23,873 nt of DNA from Reyranella sp. (GTDB taxonomy: Bacteria > Pseudomonadota > Alphaproteobacteria > Reyranellales > Reyranellaceae). A program made the translations under genes and the position numbers. Below, one piece after another: positions 18,135 to 23,873 of the stretch. The stretch spans positions 1-23,873 of the forward strand of contig JAKFVZ010000539.1 of the NCBI GenBank assembly GCA_021732965.1, in the 5' to 3' direction. The notes under the pieces are model-generated. The model saw only the letters and a program-made list of their open reading frames with translations, did not search any database and was not told the DNA's origin. Each line of letters opens with the position of its first letter. Positions within the stretch are counted from its first letter, which is position 1.

Positions 18135-18730
18135 TGGCGCCGGTCAAGGTCGATCCCGACAAGGTCCACGAGTTCCCGACGGAGGCCAGCTTTCACAAGT
18201 GGCTGGGCAAGCATCACGACACTGAAAGCGAAGTCTGGATCAAGGTCCACAAGGTCGGCTCGGGCCTGAAGTCGATCACGCCGAAGGAGGCGATCGACGT
18301 CATCCTGTGCTGGGGCTGGATCGACGGCATCCGCAAGGGCTTCGACGACAAGAGCTTCCTGCAGCGCTACACGCCGCGTGGCCGCAAGAGCGTCTGGAGC
18401 CAGATCAACGTCGACAACGTGACACGTCTGGTCGAGGCGAAGCGCATGACGGCGCACGGGCTGAGGCATGTCGAGGCGGCCAAGGAAGACGGCCGCTGGG
18501 ATCGCGCCTACCGGACAAAGGACGCAAAGATTCCCGACGACCTTCAGGCCGCCATCGATGCCGAACCCAAGGCCAAGGCAACGCTCGCAGGGCTCACCGC
18601 CCAGAATCGCTTCGCGCTGGTCTTCCGGACCGAAAACATGAGGACCGAGCTGGGACGGAAGAAGAAGATCGAAGCCTTCGTCCAGATGCTGAAGCGCGGC
18701 GAGACGATTTATCCGCAGGGGAAGAAGTAG
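18134..18730 (+). CDS. YdeI/OmpD-associated family protein
   Basis: A 198-residue soluble protein. The N-terminal half contains FHKWLGKHHDTESEVWIKVHKVGSG and the family hallmark EAIDVILCWGWIDGIRKGFDDKSFLQRYTPRG, typical of YdeI-like (OmdA-type) proteins. The C-terminal part, ending in TLGRKKKIEAFVQMLKRGETIY-like text, contains the usual Lys/Arg-rich helix. Reported links are to stress tolerance and porin-associated phenotypes, but the biochemical function is not established. Its ATG shares one base with the stop of the enolase-superfamily gene and has no ribosome-binding site of its own, so it relies on translational coupling. A palindromic repeat starts four bases after its stop. Confidence 0.88.
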   Translation: MAPVKVDPDKVHEFPTEASFHKWLGKHHDTESEVWIKVHKVGSGLKSITPKEAIDVILCWGWIDGIRKGFDDKSFLQRYTPRGRKSVWSQINVDNVTRLVEAKRMTAHGLRHVEAAKEDGRWDRAYRTKDAKIPDDLQAAIDAEPKAKATLAGLTAQNRFALVFRTENMRTELGRKKKIEAFVQMLKRGETIYPQGKK

Positions 18731-18734
18731 CGAA

Positions 18735-18821
18735 AGGTCCCTCGCTTACGCTCGGGATGACATCGTTTTTGTCATCGACGCACCTGCGCCAGTTGTCATC
18801 CCGAGCGTAAGCGAGGGACCT
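18735..18821. repeat. Palindromic intergenic element, copy 2 (TGTCATCC family)
   Basis: Arms 18735-18762 and 18794-18821 are perfect 28-base reverse complements around a 31-base centre. The right arm reads TGTCATCCCGAGCGTAAGCG. Compared with the copy at 8241, changes in one arm are mirrored in the other, so stem pairing is kept while the sequence differs. The centre shares CGTTTT and TGCGCCAG with the other copy. Confidence 0.95.
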
Positions 18822-18830
18822 CTACCTCAA

Positions 18831-18855
18831 GGGCGCAACTGGAGTTGCACGCTCC
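18831..18855. repeat. Half-unit of the ACTGGAGT palindrome family
   Basis: This 25-base stretch matches 6419-6443 at 21 positions. Two of the four differences are a compensating pair (C-G to A-T) that preserves the small inner hairpin GCAACT-GG-AGTTGC (18835-18848). Only one unit is present, unlike the double unit at 6367-6449. It lies ten bases after the palindromic element ending at 18821. Confidence 0.75.
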
Positions 18856-18871
18856 GTTGAGCTGTCGTGCG

Positions 18872-18976
18872 CTACCGCAATGTCGGATCGAGCCGGTCGC
18901 GCAACCAGCCGCCCAGAAGGTTGATCGACAGCGTCGTGAGAACGATGGTGGCGGCCGGCGCCAGCATGACGCTAGT
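18872..18976 (-). pseudogene. C-terminal stump of a peptide-type ABC transporter permease (DppC/OppC-like)
   Basis: Read on the minus strand, the last 34 residues before the TAG at 18872 are SVMLAPAATIVLTTLSIN followed by LLGGWLRDRLDPTLR. This is the typical C-terminal end of DppC/OppC-type permeases, in which a final transmembrane helix is followed by NLLGDxLRDxLDP and a basic last residue. Upstream of about 18976 the homology stops, no permease sequence is recognisable, and an intact gene of about 280 codons would not fit before aquaporin. This is therefore a remnant left by deletion or rearrangement. Confidence 0.75.
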
Positions 18977-19134
18977 CCGCTTCCATGACCGCCAGATCTC
19001 CATCCGGTTACGCTTCGCCTGCTGCACTGCGGTAGGTCGTCCACTGTTGGGCAAAGAAGCACGGCACGCGAAAGTTCGGGTGGCCCGGTCCGTGGAGGCG
19101 TAGACTCCGCCCCGGCCAACTCGGGGAGAGAACG
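18977..19134. other. Intergenic stretch with no recognisable gene
   Basis: Between the permease stump and aquaporin I see no credible coding frame, RNA gene or long repeat. The bases immediately upstream of aquaporin include its ribosome-binding site (GGGGAGAG) and a possible TAGACT -10-like hexamer at 19101-19106, without a convincing -35. The rest is probably debris of the same rearrangement that removed the permease gene. Confidence 0.5.
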
Positions 19135-19827
19135 ATGCCGATCAGCAATCGCCTTTATGCAGAATTTCTGGGGACCGCCTGGCTGGTGCTGGGCGGGTGC
19201 GGCAGCGCCGTTCTGGCCGCGGGTTTCCCGCAGTTCGGCATCGGCTTCGCAGGCGTGGCGCTGGCTTTCGGCCTCACCGTGCTCACGATGGTCTATGCCG
19301 TGGGCGGTGTGTCGGGCGGACACTTCAATCCCGCGGTGACGGTCGGTCTGGCCGTCGCGGGCCGCTTTTCCTGGGGCGAGGTCGTCCACTACGTCGTCGC
19401 TCAGGTACTGGGCGGCATCGCGGGCGCGGCCATCCTCTACGTGGTGGCCACCGGCAAGGCCGGCGCCGAGATCGGCGGCTTCGCGACCAACGGCTATGGC
19501 GACCATTCACCCGGGAAGTACGGGATGGTCGCCGCGTTGGTCATCGAAGTCGTCCTGACCTTCGGCTTCGTCACCATCATCCTGGGTGCCACCGACAAGC
19601 GCGTCACGCCGGGCATGGCCGGTCTCGCGATCGGCCTGGCGCTGACCCTCATCCATCTCGTGAGCATTCCTGTGACCAATACGTCCGTGAACCCGGCCCG
19701 CAGCACCGCGCCGGCCCTGTTCGTCGGCGGTGCGGCCCTATCGCAGCTCTGGCTGTTCTGGGTCGCGCCCCTGCTGGGCGGAGCGCTCGCCGGCGGGGCC
19801 TACGGGTTGCTGCGCAGCAAAGACTGA
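19135..19827 (+). CDS. aqpZ: Aquaporin Z
   Basis: A 230-residue inner-membrane channel with six transmembrane helices and two half-helices. Both NPA motifs are intact (NPAVTVG at 65-71 and NPARSTAPA at 186-194). The selectivity-filter residues of E. coli AqpZ are all found at matching places (Phe45, His174, Thr183, Arg189), which supports a water-selective channel and not a glycerol facilitator. Length is normal. GGGGAGAG ends four bases before the ATG. It stands alone downstream of the permease stump, and the small secreted protein follows 61 bases later. Confidence 0.97.
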   Translation: MPISNRLYAEFLGTAWLVLGGCGSAVLAAGFPQFGIGFAGVALAFGLTVLTMVYAVGGVSGGHFNPAVTVGLAVAGRFSWGEVVHYVVAQVLGGIAGAAILYVVATGKAGAEIGGFATNGYGDHSPGKYGMVAALVIEVVLTFGFVTIILGATDKRVTPGMAGLAIGLALTLIHLVSIPVTNTSVNPARSTAPALFVGGAALSQLWLFWVAPLLGGALAGGAYGLLRSKD

Positions 19828-19836
19828 CGGAGCGGT

Positions 19837-19858
19837 CCGCCCGCTGTAGAGTGGGCGG
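19837..19858 (+). terminator. Possible hairpin terminator after aqpZ
   Basis: An 8-bp stem (CCGCCCGC with GTGGGCGG, including one G-U pair) and a six-base loop start ten bases after the aqpZ stop. There is no T run, so it may be a weak or Rho-assisted end, or coincidence in GC-rich DNA. Confidence 0.3.
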
Positions 19859-19888
19859 CCGTTACGGGGCAATGAAGGAAGAACTGCC

Positions 19889-20254
19889 ATGCTCATGAAA
19901 ACATTCGCCGTGCTCGCCTTCGTGGGACTGATGCCCTTCGCGGCGGCCGCGCAGCAGAACGTCGAGGTGAAGTTCTGGTTCAAGGAAAATCCCAACAGCA
20001 TCACGGGCTGCGTCCAGCTGGATTCCTCCTTCACCCGCGAACACACGTTCAAGATCGTGAATGGCCAGGCCGAGCTCAAGTCGGCGGGCGGAATAGACGT
20101 CAAGCTGAAGCCGGTCCGCGCCAACGTTTACCAGGGCACCTTCAATCTCGGTCGGATGAACGTGATCTACACTGCCGATCTGGGGGCGACGCCGCCGACG
20201 CTGGTTGCCCAGTCGCAGGATGGCGGCTGCAAGTGGAATGCGGTGAAGGCCTAG
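19889..20254 (+). CDS. Small secreted protein of unknown function
   Basis: A 121-residue protein with a clear signal peptide (about residues 1-21, cleavage near AAA-AQQ). The mature part, about 100 residues, looks all-beta: VEVKFWFKENP, CVQLDSSF, HTFKIVNGQAELKSAG, VKLKPVRANVYQGTFNLG and MNVIYTADLGATPPTLVAQS. It has two cysteines, Cys41 and Cys114, that could form a disulfide linking the first and last strands. GAAGGAAG ends seven bases before the first ATG; a second ATG two codons later is possible. I do not recognise a named family. It lies between aquaporin and the adenylate cyclase on the same strand; a functional link is not shown. Confidence 0.8.
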   Translation: MLMKTFAVLAFVGLMPFAAAAQQNVEVKFWFKENPNSITGCVQLDSSFTREHTFKIVNGQAELKSAGGIDVKLKPVRANVYQGTFNLGRMNVIYTADLGATPPTLVAQSQDGGCKWNAVKA

Positions 20255-20288
20255 CCTTCGCGGCTTCCGCTTCGACTTGAAGGGCGTG

Positions 20289-22388
20289 ATGAACCCGACG
20301 CGGCGATCGATTCCGTTCAGCATCACGATGCTGACGCTGATTGCCGTGATCGTCATACCGCTCACCTCTGTATTGTTGTGGCTGGGGTGGCGCTCCGTCA
20401 CCGTCCTCGAGCAGCGTAGCGCCGACCAGCGCGTGGCGAACCTGGAAGCCGCGGTGGAGGATTTCCTCACCGACGGGCTGCGGGTCGTGATTGCGGTCGG
20501 CCAGACGCTCGCCTTCGGTCCGAGCTTCAATGTCACCGAAGATCCCCTGATCGACGAGGAGCGGCGGCATCAGCTCATCGCCATGCTGCGGCGCCATCCG
20601 GCGGTGCAGGCGGCCTTTGTCGGCTATGCCGACGGCAGCTTCATCTATGCCGGCCAGCTGGAGACGTTGAGCCTGGCCATGCGCCTCGAACTCGACGCCC
20701 CGGACGGGGAGGCGACCATCGTGCGCGTGATCGAGGCGGGAACGCCGCCGCGCAAGGAAACCCGGTGGTTCTATGCGCCCGACGGCACGCACGGCCCGTC
20801 GCAAAGCATTGCGACGAGCTACGATCCGCGCACGCGTCCCTGGTACCTCGAGGCGATGAGCGCCAAGGCTGCCATTCTGACCGAACCCTACCGCTTCGCG
20901 CAGACTTCGGATGCCGGCATCTCGGCGGGCATCCCACTGCGTGGTGGCAACGGCGTCATCGGCTTCGACTTCACTCTGCACACCCTGTCCCAGCTGCTAA
21001 CGGCCTACAAGATCACAGCCAACTCGGTGATCGTGGTCGGACATGCCGGCGGCGCCGTCGAAATCGAGTCCGAGCCTTGCGCGCCGACCTTGCCCGGCTG
21101 CCTGCCAAGCGACGAGCTGGTGCGAAAGCTGCTGCACGAGGCGGTGCGCGAGGCGATTGCCACCGACACCAAGATCGATCGCGAGGTCGCGGCGGGGGGC
21201 CATGACTATCGCGTAATCGTACATCGCATGGCGCCCCTGCTGGGGCAGCGCTTCGTCGTCGCGGCGGCGGTGCCGGTGCGGGAACTTACGGCGCAGTCGC
21301 GCGAGTTGCTGCTGCGGGCTGCCATTGCCGCCGCCATCGCCGTGATGCTCGCCGTACTGGGCGCCTTGGCGGCATCGTTGATCGTCTCGCGGTCGATCGC
21401 CCGCATCGCGCTCAAGACCGAGAAGATCCGCCAGCTCGATTTCTCCGACCAGCAGCCGGTCCGCAGCCGGATCCGGGAGATCGTGCGGCTTTCCGATGCG
21501 GTCGAGAACATGCGCGAGGGGCTGGAGATCTTCGGGCGCTACGTCTCCAAGGATCTCGTCCAGCAGATCATGCGATCGCCGGAGAGCAGCGGCGTTGGCG
21601 GAACGCGCCGCGAGATCACGGTGATGTTCACGGATATCGAGGGGTTCTCGCTGCTCAGTGAGACGATGGAACCCGAACTGCTGACCAGCCGGCTGTCGCG
21701 ATACTTCGAGGCGCTGGGTTCGGCGATCTCGGCCAATCGCGGCATGATCGACAAGTATATCGGCGACAGCATCATGGCCTTCTGGAACGCACCCGCGACC
21801 GACCCCGAGCATATCGCCAATGCCTGCCGCGGCGCCCTGCAGGCCGCTGCCGCGGGACGCGCGCTGTCGGAGAAGTGGCGCGAGCGCGGCCGGCCGGGCT
21901 TCCGCACGCGCTTCGGCCTGCACACCGGGCCGGCGGTCGTGGGCAATGTCGGCGCGCGCGAGCGCATCAACTACACACTGGTCGGCCAGGTCGCGAACCA
22001 GGCGTCGCGCCTCGAAGGCATGAACAAGGTCTATGGCACGGAGATCCTCGCGAGCGGCGAGATCGCCCGGCCGACCTCCGAACTGTTCGTGTGGCGCCAT
22101 ATCGATCGCGTCGTTGCGGTGGGCACGACCGAACCGCACGACGTTTACGAGCCGATGGGAGAGATCGCCAGCCGTGGCGAGCATGCGGCGTTCCTGGCCG
22201 CCTGGGAGAAGGCCCGCGCGGTCTATGTCGCGGGTCGCTTCGACGACGCATTGGCAGGATTTCGGGTGGCCTCGGCGATGCGCGAGGAGGACGCTCCCTG
22301 TCACGTCTTCATCGGACGCTGCGAGACGTTCGTGCGGGACGGTGTGCCGGCTGCATGGGACGGCACCTGGCATATGGACCGGAAATAG
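20289..22388 (+). CDS. Membrane-bound class III adenylate cyclase with dCache sensor domain
   Basis: A 699-residue receptor cyclase. Transmembrane helix 1 is at about 10-34. A periplasmic dCache domain (about 40-335) carries the family text SYDPRTRPWYLEA (177-189). Helix 2 is at about 342-366, followed by a HAMP-like linker and the usual FGRYVSKDLVQQIM lead-in (415-428). The cyclase domain (about 440-610) has metal-binding Asp449 (FTDIEGFS) and Asp493 (KYIGDSIMAFW), adenine-selecting Lys489 and Thr563, and transition-state Asn570/Arg574 (VANQASRLE). All catalytic residues needed for an active homodimer making cAMP are present. About 90 further C-terminal residues look helical and TPR-like. 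ATG at 20289 is preferred over an upstream TTG. The ligand is unknown. Confidence 0.93.
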   Translation: MNPTRRSIPFSITMLTLIAVIVIPLTSVLLWLGWRSVTVLEQRSADQRVANLEAAVEDFLTDGLRVVIAVGQTLAFGPSFNVTEDPLIDEERRHQLIAMLRRHPAVQAAFVGYADGSFIYAGQLETLSLAMRLELDAPDGEATIVRVIEAGTPPRKETRWFYAPDGTHGPSQSIATSYDPRTRPWYLEAMSAKAAILTEPYRFAQTSDAGISAGIPLRGGNGVIGFDFTLHTLSQLLTAYKITANSVIVVGHAGGAVEIESEPCAPTLPGCLPSDELVRKLLHEAVREAIATDTKIDREVAAGGHDYRVIVHRMAPLLGQRFVVAAAVPVRELTAQSRELLLRAAIAAAIAVMLAVLGALAASLIVSRSIARIALKTEKIRQLDFSDQQPVRSRIREIVRLSDAVENMREGLEIFGRYVSKDLVQQIMRSPESSGVGGTRREITVMFTDIEGFSLLSETMEPELLTSRLSRYFEALGSAISANRGMIDKYIGDSIMAFWNAPATDPEHIANACRGALQAAAAGRALSEKWRERGRPGFRTRFGLHTGPAVVGNVGARERINYTLVGQVANQASRLEGMNKVYGTEILASGEIARPTSELFVWRHIDRVVAVGTTEPHDVYEPMGEIASRGEHAAFLAAWEKARAVYVAGRFDDALAGFRVASAMREEDAPCHVFIGRCETFVRDGVPAAWDGTWHMDRK

Positions 22389-22403
22389 CGGCAGACCGCC
22401 AGT

Positions 22404-23147
22404 TCAGAACCGCATGGTCACGCCCAGCGTGAAGAACTTGGTGCTGTCCTGATCGAAAACCGTGCCCACGGGCAGATCGAAATCCAGGTGCGGGTGGGCG
22501 GCCGGCGTGTATCGCAGGCCCATCTGGTTGCCGATCACGCCGGGTTGGCGCCCGAAGGCTTCCATCATCAGCGTGACGTCCCAGCCGACATTGACCTCGA
22601 CCTGGCCGCCCCAGAAGAAGGCGTTGGGGTTTTCGGCATTCAGATAGCTCCAGCCGGCATTCAGGTTGATCCGGAATTTGTCGGTGATCGGAACGGTCAC
22701 CAGGGCGAGCAGGCTGGCCAGGCCCAGTTCGCCGGTCTGCGCGTTGACGCCCGCGTTCATCCCCAGCGCGAAACCCACGCCTTCCGAGGCCGGCTGGAAG
22801 CCGATCTTCAGCCCCGGGCCGATCAGCGGCGCGCCGCCGGCTTGGTCCCAGTAGTGCTGGTAGTTCACGCCGAACTGCAGCCAGGGAATCTTCAGGGACG
22901 TACAGGCCGGTCCGACATTCCCGTACCCGTCGCCTGGCACGAAGCGTGAAATCCATAGTTCGAGATGGCAGGTGCCCGGCGTCTCGACCTCCGAATCATC
23001 GACGATGTGGGCCCCGCCGGCGGCCAGGGTTGGGCTCGCCCACCCGGCAGCGGCGACCCAGAATAGAAGCGCGGTGAGAAAGCGGCGGCTGTTGCTTGTC
23101 ACGCGGTGAGAAAATCGCCCGTGAGTATTGAGCGCAAGTCGTTTCAC
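22404..23147 (-). CDS. Outer-membrane beta-barrel protein (transporter-like)
   Basis: A 247-residue exported protein. A long basic n-region is followed by the signal-peptide core FLTALLFWVAAAGWASPTLAA. The mature chain consists of alternating strands (WLQFGVNYQHYWD, LIGPGLKIGFQP, FALGMNAGVN, FRINLNAGWSYL, GQVEVNVGWDVTLMMEAFG) and ends FFTLGVTMRF, with a terminal Phe as expected for barrel insertion. It resembles small transporter/phenol-degradation MetA-like barrels; the substrate is unknown. The GTG start at 23147 overlaps the TGA of the deacetylase-family gene by four bases; an alternative GTG at 23102 would give a more typical signal peptide. It converges with the cyclase gene (15 bases between stops). 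Confidence 0.82.
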   Translation of the reverse strand: MKRLALNTHGRFSHRVTSNSRRFLTALLFWVAAAGWASPTLAAGGAHIVDDSEVETPGTCHLELWISRFVPGDGYGNVGPACTSLKIPWLQFGVNYQHYWDQAGGAPLIGPGLKIGFQPASEGVGFALGMNAGVNAQTGELGLASLLALVTVPITDKFRINLNAGWSYLNAENPNAFFWGGQVEVNVGWDVTLMMEAFGRQPGVIGNQMGLRYTPAAHPHLDFDLPVGTVFDQDSTKFFTLGVTMRF

Positions 23148-23873
23148 GCGCGCATCAGGGCGCGAACGTGCGCGGCGACCGATTCGGCGAGTGCGGCCAG
23201 GTCGTAGCCGCCTTCCAGCACCGAAACCAGGCGGCCGCCCGCATGCCGGCCGGCGATCGCCAGCAATTCCTCGGTCAGCCAGACGAAGTCCTCGGTTTCG
23301 ACGTCGAGCTGCGCCAGCGGGTCCCGGCGATGGGCATCGAACCCCGCCGATACGATGACGAGTTCGGGCGCGAAGTCATCGAGCGCGGGAAGCAGCCGGT
23401 CGCTCCAGGCCGCCCGGAACGCAGCACTGCCGCTACCGGCCGGCAGGGGGACGTTGACGACGTTGCCGGCGACGCCGCGCTCGCGGGCCGAACCGGTGCC
23501 GGGATAGAGCGGGTACTGGTGCGTCGAGGCGTAGAAAAGGTCGGGATCGGGCTCGACCACGGCCTGCGTGCCCTGGCCGTGATGAACGTCGAAGTCGATC
23601 AGCGCCACGCGTCGCAGGCCGAAGGCGGCGCGGGCGTGCATCGCGCCGATCGCGACGTTGTTGAACAGGCAGAAGCCGCCCGGCACGTCGGGCGTCGCGT
23701 GATGCCCGGGCGGCCGCACGGCGGCGAAGGCAGTGCGGGCCCGGCCATTCAGGACGCCGTCCACGGCGGCGATCACGGCGCCGGCGGCGTGACGGGCCGC
23801 ATTCGCGCTGCCCGCGCTCATGACCGTGTCGCCGTCGACATGCACCAGTTCGCCCTCGGGCGGGCGGATGCCC
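23144..23873 (-). CDS. Histone deacetylase family protein, N-terminus outside the window
   Basis: About 242 residues of a zinc-dependent arginase-fold hydrolase remain. The frame is open through the last base of the window, so the start is missing; families members are usually about 310 residues or more. Visible motifs are DGDTVMSAGSANAARHAAG, the active-site histidine pair in RPPGHHATPDVPGGFCLFNN, zinc ligands Asp and His in LIDFDVHHGQGT, the second Asp in SAGFDAHRRDPLA, and the catalytic tyrosine loop LEGGYDL. All key residues are present. In bacteria this family includes acetoin-utilisation AcuC, acetylpolyamine amidohydrolases and deacylases of unknown targets. The overlapping downstream barrel gene suggests co-expression without clear functional logic. 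Confidence 0.92.
   Translation of the reverse strand, partial: GIRPPEGELVHVDGDTVMSAGSANAARHAAGAVIAAVDGVLNGRARTAFAAVRPPGHHATPDVPGGFCLFNNVAIGAMHARAAFGLRRVALIDFDVHHGQGTQAVVEPDPDLFYASTHQYPLYPGTGSARERGVAGNVVNVPLPAGSGSAAFRAAWSDRLLPALDDFAPELVIVSAGFDAHRRDPLAQLDVETEDFVWLTEELLAIAGRHAGGRLVSVLEGGYDLAALAESVAAHVRALMRA

Noticed and set aside
6367..18855. CRISPR array formed by the repeats
   Set aside because: Copies are thousands of bases apart, are inverted pairs and not regularly spaced direct repeats, and no cas gene is present.
18977..19134. A transposase fragment as the source of the sequence upstream of aquaporin
   Set aside because: I could not recognise any transposase motif, terminal inverted repeat or target duplication in this stretch.
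20997..22373. A 458-codon minus-strand frame across the cyclase gene
   Set aside because: Shadow of the cyclase, whose catalytic motifs fix the coding strand.

Overview
The window is gene-dense, GC-rich bacterial chromosome. It most resembles an environmental alphaproteobacterium of the Reyranella/Bradyrhizobium type. That placement is inferred from gene content (TRAP transporter, CaiB-type CoA transferase, MipA/OmpV, HutD, class III cyclase), base composition and the style of the intergenic palindromes; no rRNA or other phylogenetic marker is present. I see no tRNA, rRNA, CRISPR array, phage gene, complete insertion sequence or recognisable defence system.

Layout. 3-2957 (+) is the 3' part of a large AsmA-family envelope gene. 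It converges on a DsbA/FrnE-like oxidoreductase (-), which is divergent from an SDR-fold protein with altered catalytic residues (+). A MipA/OmpV outer-membrane protein and a HAD phosphatase follow (-). At 6010-7767 (+) lie a small cupin and a class III aminotransferase, separated by a perfect long hairpin repeat. From 13575 down to 7742 runs a long minus-strand gene train: TRAP small permease, large permease and binding protein, then HutD, a ketopantoate-reductase-like enzyme, a ModA-like periplasmic protein and, beyond a palindromic repeat, a thioredoxin-fold protein. Upstream on the same strand (16937 to 13675) is a tight trio: CurA-type enone reductase, CaiB-type CoA transferase and PRISE-type SDR. 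It is divergent from an enolase-superfamily gene overlapped by a YdeI/OmpD-associated gene (+). This block looks like uptake and CoA-linked catabolism of an unidentified organic acid.

The only stretch longer than 300 bases without an intact gene is 18731-19134. It holds a palindromic repeat, a second short repeat and the C-terminal stump of a peptide-type ABC permease, so it looks like a deletion scar. Beyond it are aquaporin Z, a small secreted protein and a dCache-containing adenylate cyclase (+), then an outer-membrane beta-barrel protein and a histone-deacetylase-family enzyme cut by the window end (-).

The most distinctive non-coding signal is a set of hairpin-forming repeats at 6367, 8241 and 18735, plus a half-unit at 18831. 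They fall into two families whose members differ mainly by paired changes that keep the stems intact, and each hairpin begins 4-9 bases after a stop codon. No new multi-gene system can be demonstrated. The best leads are these repeats, the enone-reductase/CoA-transferase/enolase-superfamily locus, the TRAP-HutD-reductase operon, and enzymes with substituted catalytic residues.
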